Source of the DNA: Dehalogenimonas sp. W
GTDB taxonomy: Bacteria > Chloroflexota > Dehalococcoidia > Dehalococcoidales > Dehalococcoidaceae
Direction of reading: 5' to 3'
Assembly (NCBI RefSeq): GCF_037094495.1
Contig: NZ_CP146612.1
Span: 1,426,001 to 1,490,000 of the forward strand
DNA length: 64,000 nt
A program made the position numbers and the translations under genes. Positions 10,322 through 19,047 of the stretch are shown here, in pieces (the stretch's first letter is position 1; every line of letters begins with the position of its first letter). The notes below the pieces were generated by a model. That model ran no database searches. It was not told where the DNA came from and saw only the letters and a program-made list of their open reading frames with translations.

Positions 10322-11662
10322 ATGGCTAATACCCGTTCTGAGGCAATAGAATACGTTCTTAAACGAGCCCACGACGAAAAAGTGAGGTTCATCCGGTTAT
10401 GGTTTACCGATATTCTGGGGCACCTGAAGAGTTTTTCCATTTCCATTTCGGAACTTGAAGGTGCTCTGCAGGAAGGTATGGGTTTTGATGGTTCATCAAT
10501 TGAAGGCTATTGCCGGATTGATGAAAGCGACATGATGGCCTTGCCGGATCCTGATACCTTCATCACTCTGCCCTGGCGCAAAAAAGGTGAAGAGAATGTC
10601 GGTCGGATGTTTTGCGATATCAAGAAACCGGGTGGGGAACAGTTTGAAGGTGACCCCCGTTACGTTCTGAAGCGGATGCTTAAAAAGGCAGCCGAAAAGA
10701 ACTATACATACTACGTCGGTCCGGAACTGGAGTACTTCTACTTTAAAGATGACAAGACGACCGAGTTTCAGGATCAGGGCGGCTATTTTGACCTGACACC
10801 CCGCGATGTGGCCAGTGACTGGCGTCGGGAAACGGTGCTGACGCTGGAAGACGTGGGTATCCCCGTAGAGTATTCTCACCACGAAGTGGCGCCTTCCCAG
10901 CACGAAATTGATATTCGCTATGCCGATGCACTGACCATGGCTGATAACGTCATGACCTATCGCCTGGTGGTCAAGGAAATTGCTTTGAAATACGGTATCT
11001 ACGCTACATTCATGCCAAAACCGGTTTTTGGGGTGAACGGTTCCGGGATGCATTGCCACCAATCTTTGTTCAAGGGTGAACGGAATGCATTCTTTGACGC
11101 CAATGACCCTTACAACCTGTCCGATACCGCCCGCCAGTACATTGCCGGTATTCTTAAGCACGCCCCGGAGTTCACCGCGGTGACCAATCAGTGGGTCAAC
11201 TCCTATAAGCGCCTGGTACCTGGTTATGAGGCGCCTATCTATCTTTCCTGGGCTCGTCGTAATCGTTCTGATTTGGTACGTGTGCCGGAATACCGCGTCG
11301 GTCGGGAGAATGCCACCCGGATTGAACTGCGTTCGCCGGATCCAGCCTGCAATCCTTACCTGGCTTTCGCAGTCATGCTGGCTGCCGGTTTAAAGGGTAT
11401 TGAGGAAAAATATGAGGTGCCCGCGCCGGTGGAAGAGAACGTCTATGAGATGTCGGAAAAAGAACGCTCGCGCCGCGGAATTGCCACCTTGCCCAGTAGC
11501 CTGGAAGAAGCCGTGCATCTGATGGAGAAGAGTGAGTTGATACGCGAAACACTTGGGGAGCACGTCTTCAACGCCTATATTGAAAACAAGAAGATTGAAT
11601 GGGCTAAGTTCCGCGCTTACGTCACTGATTGGGAAAGGAATCAGTACCTGTCAGTTTTGTAG
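10322..11662 (+). CDS. glnA: Glutamine synthetase type I
   Basis: GSI condenses ammonia and glutamate to glutamine at the cost of ATP and is the main ammonia-assimilating enzyme. From ATG 10322 (GGAGGG five bases upstream; the in-frame ATG 10310 overlaps that RBS) the protein has 446 residues, the length of the GSI-alpha type. Visible signatures are GFDGSSIEG near the N-terminus, the GPELEYFYF metal-binding segment, the ATP-site stretch KPVFGVNGSGMHCHQSL and the glutamate-site NRSDLVRVPEY. The adenylylation tyrosine region of GSI-beta is not evident, so feedback control is more likely than adenylylation. It stands alone with its own upstream sites. Confidence 0.96.
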   Translation: MANTRSEAIEYVLKRAHDEKVRFIRLWFTDILGHLKSFSISISELEGALQEGMGFDGSSIEGYCRIDESDMMALPDPDTFITLPWRKKGEENVGRMFCDIKKPGGEQFEGDPRYVLKRMLKKAAEKNYTYYVGPELEYFYFKDDKTTEFQDQGGYFDLTPRDVASDWRRETVLTLEDVGIPVEYSHHEVAPSQHEIDIRYADALTMADNVMTYRLVVKEIALKYGIYATFMPKPVFGVNGSGMHCHQSLFKGERNAFFDANDPYNLSDTARQYIAGILKHAPEFTAVTNQWVNSYKRLVPGYEAPIYLSWARRNRSDLVRVPEYRVGRENATRIELRSPDPACNPYLAFAVMLAAGLKGIEEKYEVPAPVEENVYEMSEKERSRRGIATLPSSLEEAVHLMEKSELIRETLGEHVFNAYIENKKIEWAKFRAYVTDWERNQYLSVL

Positions 11663-11682
11663 GCCGTTACGGCCGATAAGGC

Positions 11683-11724
11683 AAGTTAAATCGGAGGCCC
11701 GCTAACAGGCTCCCGATTTAACTT
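11683..11724 (+). terminator. Long hairpin downstream of glnA
   Basis: Twelve-base arms (AAGTTAAATCGG at 11683-11694 and its complement at 11713-11724) enclose an 18-base segment that itself pairs (GGCC/GGCT). It begins 21 bases after the glnA stop and probably ends that transcript, but no T-run follows. Confidence 0.5.
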
Positions 11725-11860
11725 GGGAAAGTTATCTTCACACCGGTCTTAAGCGCCTTTAGATGTGGCGGCGGACTTTCTGCGCGGAAATCCACAAATG
11801 GCCAAACACATTACAAAATAACTCTTCCCATCACAGGGGAAGTAATGGTAAGATAGTACT

Positions 11861-12079
11861 ATGCTTGAAGGTAAATGTCCCAAATGCGGGTATCAATGCG
11901 CCGGATGGGGGTTAAGTTTCCCCCGGCATCAGGCTTGCGCGCATTGCGGGTCGGCTCTGGTGATTTCCGAAGACGGAAAAGTGATTGGAACCGGGTACTC
12001 ACCGTTCACCGCCGAAAAGACACGGTGCGATAATACTGCCGCCGATACTAAAGAACGACGGGAATCCCGTTCCAGCTGA
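11861..12079 (+). CDS. Small zinc-ribbon protein
   Basis: A 72-residue protein with two CxxC-type knuckles, KCPKCGY (Cys6, Cys9) and CAHCG (about Cys26, Cys29), enough for one zinc ribbon, followed by a polar tail. I do not recognise a named family. There is no ribosome binding site before ATG 11861, but TAAGAT (11849-11854) ends exactly six bases upstream of the ATG, so the mRNA may be leaderless. It stands alone between glnA and the convergent isochorismatase-like gene. The reading frame is short and its reality rests on the cysteine pattern. Confidence 0.6.
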   Translation: MLEGKCPKCGYQCAGWGLSFPRHQACAHCGSALVISEDGKVIGTGYSPFTAEKTRCDNTAADTKERRESRSS

Positions 12080-12082
12080 CGC

Positions 12083-12622
12083 CTATTTTATCAAAGTGCT
12101 GACCGCTTTAAACTGCTCCGACCGGGCAGTTTTTAACATTTCAAAGAGAGCCATTTCCACACCAGTCAGTCGTATCCCCTCATTTTGCAGTCTGGTCAGC
12201 GCCAGCTTACGGTTGGCGGGTGATCGGGAGGCGACTCCGTCAGTGACAATCTGCACCTCGTATCCGGCTTTTTGAAGTTCCAAGGCGGTCTGATAAACGC
12301 AGATGTGGCTTTCAATGCCGCAGATGATGATTTGCCGGCGGCCGGTATTCCGCAGCGTTTCTAAAAATCCGTTTTCGGCACAGCAACTGAAGGTGAATTT
12401 CTCAATTGTTGCTGTCTCCGGCGTTAATGAGGCGATTTCCGGGATGGTGGGGCCCAGGCCGGCGGTATTCTGTTCGGTGATTATGGCCGGTACGCCCAGT
12501 AGCGCACAACCCTGAATCAGGTTCCCGATTTTTTTCAGCAGTTCCTCTTTATCCGGCATGACCCGGAACAGTTTCACTTGAACATCAATAATCAGCAATA
12601 GCGCATTGTCGGCTGTCAGCAT
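12083..12622 (-). CDS. Isochorismatase-like cysteine hydrolase
   Basis: A 179-residue member of the isochorismatase/nicotinamidase fold. The catalytic triad is visible as Asp13 (LLIIDVQ), Lys75 (ATIEKFTFSC) and Cys108 (GIESHICVYQTA), with the cis-peptide region just before the cysteine. Short single-domain members like this (YcaC-like) often have unknown substrates, so neither isochorismate nor nicotinamide should be assumed. It lies 11 bases downstream of the flavodiiron gene on the same strand and is almost certainly co-transcribed with it, suggesting a stress or detoxification setting. Confidence 0.88.
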   Translation of the reverse strand: MLTADNALLLIIDVQVKLFRVMPDKEELLKKIGNLIQGCALLGVPAIITEQNTAGLGPTIPEIASLTPETATIEKFTFSCCAENGFLETLRNTGRRQIIICGIESHICVYQTALELQKAGYEVQIVTDGVASRSPANRKLALTRLQNEGIRLTGVEMALFEMLKTARSEQFKAVSTLIK

Positions 12623-12633
12623 TTTACCCTCTT

Positions 12634-13830
12634 TCAGGCAGGATTATTTTGCATTGCGGCGGCCAGCGAAATGCCCAACCGGCGACAGGCTTCCAGATCC
12701 GATGGATCAGGTTGCCATTTTGCTTTGACACCGGGGACGACGACCGGGATACCGCTGTCATTAAGGTGTTGTTCCAGTATGGACAGGCTCTCTCCACTCC
12801 AGCCGTAACTGCCGAAGGCGGCCCCGATCTTATTCTTGAATTTGAGACCTTTGAGGTCTGTCAGTATCGGCGACAGGGTGGGGAGGATGCCCTGGTTGAA
12901 GGTTGGAGAGCCCAGGACTACCCCTTTGGAACGGAAAACATCGGTAATAACGTCGTTCCGGTCAGAGGCGGCAGCATTAAACAGTTTGTAAGAAATACCA
13001 GCGGTGACCAGTCCTTCACCGACGGCTTCAGCCATTAACCGGGTGGCCTGCCACATGGTATCGTAGATAATTACGGCATCGTTATTTGGTTGTTGGGCGG
13101 CCCATTGCTGGTATTGAGCGACAATCTGGCTCGGGTTTTGCCGCCAGATCAATCCATGGCTGGGGGCTATCATATTAAGCGATAGGTTCAGTGCCAAAAA
13201 CTCCTCAATTTTGCGGGAAACCATCGGGCTGAAGGGCGTTAAGATATTAGCATAATATTTTTCAGCCTCAGCAAAAAGCGCCGCGGTGTCCACTTCATCA
13301 TTGAATCGTCCGGAAGATGCGAAATGTTGCCCGAAGGCGTCGCTGGAAAATAGAACATTATCTGGTGCGCTGTAAGTCAGCAGATTATCCGGCCAATGGA
13401 GCATGGGAGCCTCTATGAAGGTTAGAGTTTTTTCTCCCAGGTTCAATTGTTCTCCGGTCTTAACGGACCTGAAATGCCAGGGCTGACGATAGTAGCGGGG
13501 AATGCTTTCCAAGCCTCGGGGAGAAACGATAATTTCCGCTTCGGGACAATGTCGCATCACGGCAGGGAGTGAGCCTGAATGATCAACTTCAGCATGGGCG
13601 GCGATAACATAATCAATTTTACCAGGATCAATGATTTCGCTGATGTTGGACAATAGTTGATCTGCGAACGGAGTCCACACGGTATCAATCAGGGTGACTT
13701 TCTCGTCAATAATCAGATAGGCATTATAGGTTGAACCCTGGTGGGTTGATAACTCGTGTCCGTGAAATTGGCGTAAATCCCAGTCTGTCACGCCGACCCA
13801 AAAAATATTGTTGGAAATTTCAGTTTTCAC
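12634..13830 (-). CDS. Flavodiiron protein (O2/NO reductase, FprA/ROO family)
   Basis: A 398-residue A-type flavodiiron protein that reduces dioxygen to water and/or nitric oxide to nitrous oxide, protecting anaerobes. The N-terminal metallo-beta-lactamase-like domain (about 1-245) keeps the full diiron set: His79-x-Glu81-x-Asp83 (HAEVDHSG), His145, Asp164 and His225, matching the positions in Desulfovibrio ROO. The C-terminal flavodoxin domain (about 250-395) carries FMN-binding loops (IIYDTMWQAT; GSPTFNQG; GSYGWSGE). It starts at GTG 13830 after GGGGA. The electron donor (rubredoxin or F420H2) is not encoded next door. A good promoter lies at 13862-13890. Confidence 0.95.
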   Translation of the reverse strand: MKTEISNNIFWVGVTDWDLRQFHGHELSTHQGSTYNAYLIIDEKVTLIDTVWTPFADQLLSNISEIIDPGKIDYVIAAHAEVDHSGSLPAVMRHCPEAEIIVSPRGLESIPRYYRQPWHFRSVKTGEQLNLGEKTLTFIEAPMLHWPDNLLTYSAPDNVLFSSDAFGQHFASSGRFNDEVDTAALFAEAEKYYANILTPFSPMVSRKIEEFLALNLSLNMIAPSHGLIWRQNPSQIVAQYQQWAAQQPNNDAVIIYDTMWQATRLMAEAVGEGLVTAGISYKLFNAAASDRNDVITDVFRSKGVVLGSPTFNQGILPTLSPILTDLKGLKFKNKIGAAFGSYGWSGESLSILEQHLNDSGIPVVVPGVKAKWQPDPSDLEACRRLGISLAAAMQNNPA

Positions 13831-13861
13831 AGATATTCCCCATATTCAAAAATCCTTGTTT

Positions 13862-13890
13862 ATTCTATCGCGAACGGCGATTTGTAGCAA
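13862..13890 (-). promoter_or_regulatory. Promoter of the flavodiiron operon
   Basis: Minus strand: TTGCTA (13890-13885), 17-base spacer, TAGAAT (13867-13862). It is the only good promoter facing the flavodiiron and isochorismatase-like genes. Confidence 0.7.
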
Positions 13891-13979
13891 AAGGAGGTTT
13901 GAGAAAAGTATAATAAAGTAAAATAATATAACAATGTCCCAAACAAGGTGTAGTATACAAAAATATTTAAAAGAGCAAT

Positions 13980-14008
13980 TTGCAATATGGTACTAGTTCC
14001 TGTATGAT
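13980..14008 (+). promoter_or_regulatory. Promoter of the USP-MFS unit
   Basis: TTGCAA (13980-13985), 17-base spacer, TATGAT (14003-14008). The predicted start near 14015 leaves an unusually long leader of about 134 bases before the USP start codon. Confidence 0.72.
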
Positions 14009-14014
14009 ACCTGC

Positions 14015-14148
14015 ATCAAATCTTCGGAGGAGGCGAAGTTACCCCTTGGGACCTAATATCGGGCAGGGTCTGATTGAGTAATTCCGCTCCAGTCTTGTCA
14101 CAAGGAAATTGTCCGGAATGGGCAAAACTCAGAGAAAGGGAGGGAGGC
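14015..14148 (+). promoter_or_regulatory. Structured 5' leader of unknown class before the USP gene
   Basis: The predicted leader holds several short helices: CTTCG/CGAAG (14022-14038), GACC/GGTC arms (from about 14050 to 14070), CTTG-TCA-CAAG (14094-14104) and TTGTCC/GGGCAA (14109-14125), ending in a very strong GGGAGGGAGG ribosome binding site. I compared it by eye with the consensus of common riboswitches (TPP, cobalamin, SAM, glycine, fluoride, guanidine, cyclic di-GMP and di-AMP) and found no match. The whole 13831-14148 gap otherwise holds only the two divergent promoters. Confidence 0.4.
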
Positions 14149-14589
14149 ATGTACAAAAAGATTTTGGTGCCCCTGGACGGGTCCAAAACTGCAGAGGTTG
14201 TTTTGGCACACGCCAAAGCACTGGCATATTCGGAAGGCGCGGAAATAGCTTTACTGAATGTGGCAGCCAATCCGGCTCAGGAGTTTGCTTTTGAGGACCC
14301 GGCTATCGCAGGTTATTCTGTTGCCGAACAGGAGCAAAAGGCGGCCACATACATGAGTAAGGTTTGTGATGAAATTAAAGCGGCAGGTTTTAAAGTCTCG
14401 TGTCATCTCCGTGAAGGTTCACCGGCTAACACCATTCTTAAAGTGTCCGAAGAACTGGGAGTGGATGCCATTGCTATGGCTACTCACGGCCGAAACTGGC
14501 CGGCTACCTGGCTTATCGGCAGCGTAGCCGAAAGGGTTGTACGTCATTCCAAGGTGCCGGTTTTGATGATACGCGCCAACGAAAGTTAA
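14149..14589 (+). CDS. Universal stress protein (single UspA domain)
   Basis: A 146-residue UspA-fold protein. It begins with the typical MYKKILVPLDGSKTAE at ATG 14149, set by GGGAGGGAGG immediately upstream; a longer reading frame exists but lacks a site. The C-terminal nucleotide loop is ATHGRNWPATWLIGSVAE: the usual G-2x-G-9x-GS motif is altered because the second Gly is Trp, so ATP binding is doubtful. It precedes an MFS transporter by 51 bases with no terminator, and the pair is probably one transcript. Confidence 0.92.
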   Translation: MYKKILVPLDGSKTAEVVLAHAKALAYSEGAEIALLNVAANPAQEFAFEDPAIAGYSVAEQEQKAATYMSKVCDEIKAAGFKVSCHLREGSPANTILKVSEELGVDAIAMATHGRNWPATWLIGSVAERVVRHSKVPVLMIRANES

Positions 14590-14640
14590 ATCACGTACTG
14601 ATTATTCTGTTTTGAAGGAAAATTAAAAGAGGGAGGGATC

Positions 14641-16044
14641 ATGGCGAATATAGTTCAATCCGCCAAAAACGGAGCGCAAAGCCTGAAAAAGGTTATTTTT
14701 GCGTCATCCGCCGGTACCATGATTGAATGGTACGATTTTTATATCTTCGGCTCCCTGGGCACCATTGTTGCGCCCAAGTTCTACGCGTCCGATACTGAAC
14801 TCGGCAGTATTATTGCCTGGCTGGCGACATTTGCGGTCGGCTTCATTGTGCGTCCGTTCGGTGCAATATTCTTCGGACGTATCGGTGACGTTGTTGGCCG
14901 AAAATTCACCTTTATGCTCACCATGGCAATCATGGGGCTGGCCACTTTTACCGTTGGTATCCTGCCTACCAAAGAAGTGCTGGGTGACTTTGCCGGCATT
15001 ATCCTGATTACCCTGCGTATCCTGCAAGGTCTGGCGCTCGGTGGTGAATACGGGGGTGCCGCGACTTATATCGCGGAGCATACCCCTCACGGCCGCCGCG
15101 GCTTCTTTACCAGTTTTATTCAGACCACCGCAACGCTCGGTATGCTGATGTCCCTGGGTGTTATTTTGGCCACCCGTTTAATTGTTGGCGACGACGCCAT
15201 GAATGAATACGGCTGGCGTATACCGTTTATCATCTCCATATTCCTGGTGGGTATTTCTCTGTGGATACGTTTATCCTTGCGTGAATCACCCATGTTCCAG
15301 AAACTTAAAGATACCAAAACTGTATCCAAGAATCCCCTGAAGGAAAGTTTTGCCAATCCATATAACCTGAAATGGGTGGCGCTGGCGTTGTTTGGCGCGA
15401 CCATGGGTCAGGGTGTGGTTTGGTATACCGGTCAGTTCTATGCGTTATACTACCTGCAGAACATCTTTAAAGTGACCCTTCTTGACTCCAACATGATTAT
15501 GGCCGGGGCTATCATTGTGGCTACCCCGCTTTTCGTCTTTTGGGGCTGGCTGTCAGACCGGATAGGGCGCAAAAAGATAATGATGGCCGGTATGCTGCTG
15601 GCGGTACTGACCTACTATCCGATCTATGGTGCCATGGCGGCTTTTGCTCCGGTGGATACCGGTCAACCATTCCTGTTTGACTATGTCAGTTATCAACCGG
15701 TAATTCTGAGCTTCTTGATTTTTCTCCAGATCTTGTATGTCACCATGGTGTACGGTCCCATTGCCGCCTTCCTGGTGGAGCTGTTCCCGACCAAGATCCG
15801 CTATACATCAATGTCTTTACCGTATCATATCGGTAACGGCGTCTTCGGCGGATTGGTACCCATCATCGGTTTGCAGATGATCCAGGCGACCGGCAATAAT
15901 TACGCCGGTTTGTGGTGGCCGATGCTTATCGCAGGTGTCTGCTTTGTGGTTGGTTCAACGCTGTTAAAGGAAACCAACCGCGTTGATATTGACGACGATA
16001 CAGCCTCCTTCGGTGCCCAGGACAAAGCTAAAGCCGAAGCCTAG
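14641..16044 (+). CDS. MFS transporter, metabolite:H+ symporter (MHS) family
   Basis: A 467-residue twelve-helix major facilitator. The N-terminal SSAGTMIEWYDFYIFG and RPFGAIFFGRIGDVVGRK segments place it in the MHS subgroup (shikimate, proline/betaine and dicarboxylate symporters), and the second half repeats the DRIGRKK loop. It starts at ATG 14641 after GGGAGGG. The substrate cannot be read from sequence; a carboxylate or compatible solute is the family's usual cargo. A strong hairpin terminator follows at 16061-16099. Confidence 0.9.
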   Translation: MANIVQSAKNGAQSLKKVIFASSAGTMIEWYDFYIFGSLGTIVAPKFYASDTELGSIIAWLATFAVGFIVRPFGAIFFGRIGDVVGRKFTFMLTMAIMGLATFTVGILPTKEVLGDFAGIILITLRILQGLALGGEYGGAATYIAEHTPHGRRGFFTSFIQTTATLGMLMSLGVILATRLIVGDDAMNEYGWRIPFIISIFLVGISLWIRLSLRESPMFQKLKDTKTVSKNPLKESFANPYNLKWVALALFGATMGQGVVWYTGQFYALYYLQNIFKVTLLDSNMIMAGAIIVATPLFVFWGWLSDRIGRKKIMMAGMLLAVLTYYPIYGAMAAFAPVDTGQPFLFDYVSYQPVILSFLIFLQILYVTMVYGPIAAFLVELFPTKIRYTSMSLPYHIGNGVFGGLVPIIGLQMIQATGNNYAGLWWPMLIAGVCFVVGSTLLKETNRVDIDDDTASFGAQDKAKAEA

Positions 16045-16060
16045 TTCTGTAAATTCAACA

Positions 16061-16099
16061 AAAAAGCTATCGCCGGGTTTTTCCCGGCGATAGCTTTTT
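16061..16099. terminator. Bidirectional terminator between the MFS gene and ABC permease
   Basis: Perfect 17-bp arms (16061-16077 and 16083-16099) with a TTTTT loop; the arms start with AAAAA and end with TTTTT, so it can terminate in both directions for these convergent units. Confidence 0.93.
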
Positions 16100-16225
16100 A
16101 TTATTTTAAGGGGTTAGTTTTTGATTAGGCCGGTGTAAGACACTCAGTGTTGGTTGTATTCCTTGATAGGGTGAAGTGTTCCAACCGGCTTCAGTGCCCT
16201 TGGGTGTTACTGTTACGACGGTTAA

Positions 16226-17029
16226 TTATAATTCCTCCCGGTTAATGCGGTGCAGGGCCATATAGATAAAAAATGCCGACAGCGCCAGAGTAATGAATAC
16301 AGTCAACGGCCAATATTCTCCGCCCTCGGAGGTGACGAATCCGGTACCGATTGACAGTAGGCTGCCGGGCAGGACATAAGGCAACCATTCGGCAATATTC
16401 TCCAGCGCACTCAGCAGGAATATCTGAATCAGGATCAGGGCCAGGGGAATGCCCATTACCGGCACCCGGCTGTTAAACATGGTGCCGAGCATAAGCGACA
16501 GGGAGATATAAAAAATCACCGCCAATACGATGGTGAAAAAGGCTCCGAGAAAGGCGCTGACGGGGATAAACATTTGCTGGGCTAGTGATAATTGTGCATA
16601 GGCAATGACACCTTGAAGTACCACCGCCGTCACCAAAATGCTGGAGCTTAGGGCGATGAATTTGGCAATAACAAAACCGGAACGCGATACTGGTTTGGAC
16701 AGAATCCAGGCCGCGGTGCCGGTAATCTTTTCTCCAATGAGGGCGCCAGCGGTAATTACCGCAGCACCCATCGGCACCAGGACCCCGGAAAGCAGGACAT
16801 ATGTGATGAAGCTGGTGGTCACCAAGCCGCTGTTGGATTCAAGCTCAATGACCAGTGCCAGAATCATATTGATTAGCACCATCCAGACCAGACTGTGGAT
16901 CAGGAAGGTCTTGATGTTCCAAACCCGTTCCATTTCACGTTTGAAGACATTGGCGAACCCCATTCGCCAACCTTTGGCAGTGACCGGCTCCAGTTCGGCG
17001 GCATTATGAAAAACGGTAACTTCAGCCAC
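16226..17029 (-). CDS. ABC-2 type transporter permease
   Basis: A 267-residue membrane protein with six predicted helices, of the ABC-2/NosY-like export permease kind (the first cytoplasmic segment FKREMERVWNIKTFLIHSLVW and the GEKITGTAAWILSKPVSRSGFVIAKF loop are typical). I prefer GTG 17029: AAGGAG lies six bases upstream and it overlaps the ATPase stop by eight bases. A TTG at 17044 would add five residues but lacks a site. With the ATPase it forms a two-gene exporter; the substrate is unknown. Confidence 0.88.
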   Translation of the reverse strand: MAEVTVFHNAAELEPVTAKGWRMGFANVFKREMERVWNIKTFLIHSLVWMVLINMILALVIELESNSGLVTTSFITYVLLSGVLVPMGAAVITAGALIGEKITGTAAWILSKPVSRSGFVIAKFIALSSSILVTAVVLQGVIAYAQLSLAQQMFIPVSAFLGAFFTIVLAVIFYISLSLMLGTMFNSRVPVMGIPLALILIQIFLLSALENIAEWLPYVLPGSLLSIGTGFVTSEGGEYWPLTVFITLALSAFFIYMALHRINREEL

Positions 17030-17978
17030 TCTTTTCTCCTTCAACCAAGTTCATGAAAACTTCCTCCAGATGGTGTTTGCGGCGACCGAAATCAACAACA
17101 AAAACACCATTCGCGGTCAGGGCTAACTTGAGCAGGTGGCCTTCGGCGATTTCAATGTCTTTAACAGAAATATCCCAGTGGTACTGACCGTTCTCAACAT
17201 TGTGCAGCACCCGGCCGATCCAGGCCTGGGCACTGAAAATATCATGGAGAACGTCAGAGTCACCACGAGTTACCAGAGAATAAGAAGAATCCTTATCGGC
17301 CAGCAAACGGTCAATGTTAGACTGCGTTACCAGCTTGCCCTTGTTAATGATTATGACTTCGTCGCTGACCCGCTGGACATCACTTAAAATATGAGTGGAG
17401 TAAAGGATGGTGGTTTTCTTCCGGAGCTGCATAAGTAGTTCCAACACGTCACGTCGTCCCATGGGATCCAGGGAAGCCGCCGGTTCATCAAGGATAAGCA
17501 GGTCCGGAGCGTGGATATAAGCTTGGGCGATACCCAGCCGCTGGCGTTCACCGACTGAAAAACCTTTGATGGGTCGGTCAGCAACCTCCGTTAAACTGAC
17601 AATATCCAAGGTTTCGTTGATCCGTTCTTCAATCATGTCTCTGGGGCCTTCATAAAAAAAACGGCAGACATAACGCAGTGTCTGCCGGGCGGACATGTAA
17701 TCATAAAACCGGGGGTCTTGAGCCAGATAGCCGACCCGCTTGCGGATATCCAGACTATCTGGGCCGATATCCATACCGAAAACTGAGGCCGAACCGCTGG
17801 TGGGGTGCTGGAGACCCAGCAACAATTTGATCGTGGTAGTTTTACCAGCGCCGTTAGGCCCCAGAAAGCCGATGATGGCATTCTCCCGGACTGTGATGTT
17901 CAGGGAGTCAACCGCGGTAACGGTTTCGTCAAACACCTTGGTAAGGTCAGTTGTGCGGACCACGACGGCATCAGACAT
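17022..17978 (-). CDS. ABC transporter ATP-binding protein
   Basis: A 318-residue ATPase with Walker A GPNGAGKT (about 37-44), Q-loop LAQDPRFYDY, signature SVGERQRLG, Walker B LLILDEPAASLDP and the H-loop STHILSD. The extra C-terminal ~100 residues resemble the tail domain of CcmA/NatA-like exporters. It is the first gene of a two-gene ABC exporter with the permease, and divergent from the DOMON-like gene. Confidence 0.94.
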   Translation of the reverse strand: MSDAVVVRTTDLTKVFDETVTAVDSLNITVRENAIIGFLGPNGAGKTTTIKLLLGLQHPTSGSASVFGMDIGPDSLDIRKRVGYLAQDPRFYDYMSARQTLRYVCRFFYEGPRDMIEERINETLDIVSLTEVADRPIKGFSVGERQRLGIAQAYIHAPDLLILDEPAASLDPMGRRDVLELLMQLRKKTTILYSTHILSDVQRVSDEVIIINKGKLVTQSNIDRLLADKDSSYSLVTRGDSDVLHDIFSAQAWIGRVLHNVENGQYHWDISVKDIEIAEGHLLKLALTANGVFVVDFGRRKHHLEEVFMNLVEGEKSG

Positions 17979-18102
17979 ATTGTGGGTACTCCCTGCTATG
18001 TTGTTAAATTATTATTATCAGGAAAACCGGCATAACTCTAGGATGAAACCCGTTATTTGTCAAGCATGAGTTAATTCCTGATCAGGAGTAATATATGAAA
18101 TA

Positions 18103-18130
18103 TTTCAATTTAAGTGCCGAATCATATAAT
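18103..18130 (+). promoter_or_regulatory. Promoter of the DOMON-like protein gene
   Basis: TTTCAA (18103-18108), 16-base spacer, perfect TATAAT (18125-18130), about 58 bases upstream of the start codon. Confidence 0.6.
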
Positions 18131-18194
18131 ATATAGGCGTTCTTCAGGTGTTGGATAATTACTCCCATTACAGGGATCATAACAGGAGGCACTA

Positions 18195-18983
18195 ATGGGT
18201 GGTGAAGTCTTGGTTCTCGGTATTATCGCGATGGGTACATGGCTGATTCCGTTCTTCGGATTGCCGGTTCCTATCATCGGTCTGGTCTGGGGTATTATGA
18301 TTCTGCGCCGACGACCAGCCAAAAAAGGTATGACCATCAGCGGAGTGATTCTCAGCTCCATCGGCCTGTTTCTAGCTGTCAGCTATACCATCATTACCGT
18401 TATCGGCGGGCAACCTGATATTATCAATCTCAATCCCGGCGGTGACTCAAATCTACCACCTCCAGGCCCGGTAGATTGGGAAGCTGACGGCGATATTTCC
18501 GCGGGTGAATATGAAAACTACCTGAGTCTGGGATCAGGATTGCAGATATACTGGAAAAATGACGGCCAATTCATTTATGCCGGAGTCCAGGCCACCACCG
18601 AAGGCTGGGTCAGTGTCGGCTTTATTGACGCTCTGCGGAGCGGGCCCAAAGATCTAATTATCGGATATACCGACGATACCGGTGTCGGACATATTTATGA
18701 TCGCTGGGCGGCGACACAACCCGGCGGTAGTTTTCAGGATGATGAACAGCTTGGCGGCCAGAAGAGTCTTTTAGAATGGGCGGTAGCTTACGTTCCGCCG
18801 GTGGAAGAAGAAGAAGAAGTGGCTTTCACGGTTATGGAATTCCGACGCCGGTTGAATACCGGTGATGCATATGATCTGCAATTACTCACCGGTCCTAATT
18901 TGTTTACCTGGGCTTACGGTTATTCTGATGACATAAACACAGGTGCGGCGGAAAGCGGTTACGGGGTTCTGGAGATAAAATAA
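18195..18983 (+). CDS. Membrane-anchored DOMON-like domain protein
   Basis: A 262-residue protein starting at ATG 18195 after AGGAGG. Two hydrophobic helices (about 3-34 and 44-68) with a basic RRRPAKK turn between them are followed by a proline/glycine linker (80-95) and a beta-rich domain (95-262) with the DGDISAGEYEN, WKNDGQFIYAGV and EGWVSVGF pattern of DOMON domains, which bind heme or sugars in redox proteins. The end (VMEFRRRLNTGD, LLTGPNLFTWAYG) fits this family. The two helices would put the DOMON domain outside the cell. No partner cytochrome is nearby, and whether it binds heme is unknown. Confidence 0.75.
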   Translation: MGGEVLVLGIIAMGTWLIPFFGLPVPIIGLVWGIMILRRRPAKKGMTISGVILSSIGLFLAVSYTIITVIGGQPDIINLNPGGDSNLPPPGPVDWEADGDISAGEYENYLSLGSGLQIYWKNDGQFIYAGVQATTEGWVSVGFIDALRSGPKDLIIGYTDDTGVGHIYDRWAATQPGGSFQDDEQLGGQKSLLEWAVAYVPPVEEEEEVAFTVMEFRRRLNTGDAYDLQLLTGPNLFTWAYGYSDDINTGAAESGYGVLEIK

Positions 18984-19006
18984 CCCCGCCCGGACAGGCG
19001 AAGTTT

Positions 19007-19042
19007 AAACGGGCGTCTTTTCAAGGGCGCCCGTTTCTGTTT
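19007..19042. terminator. Terminator between the DOMON-like gene and EamA gene
   Basis: Nine-base arms AAACGGGCG (19007-19015) and its complement (19028-19036) with a 12-base loop, followed by CTGTTT. It lies 23 bases past the DOMON-like stop and just beyond the convergent EamA stop. Confidence 0.72.
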
Positions 19043-19047
19043 GCTGT

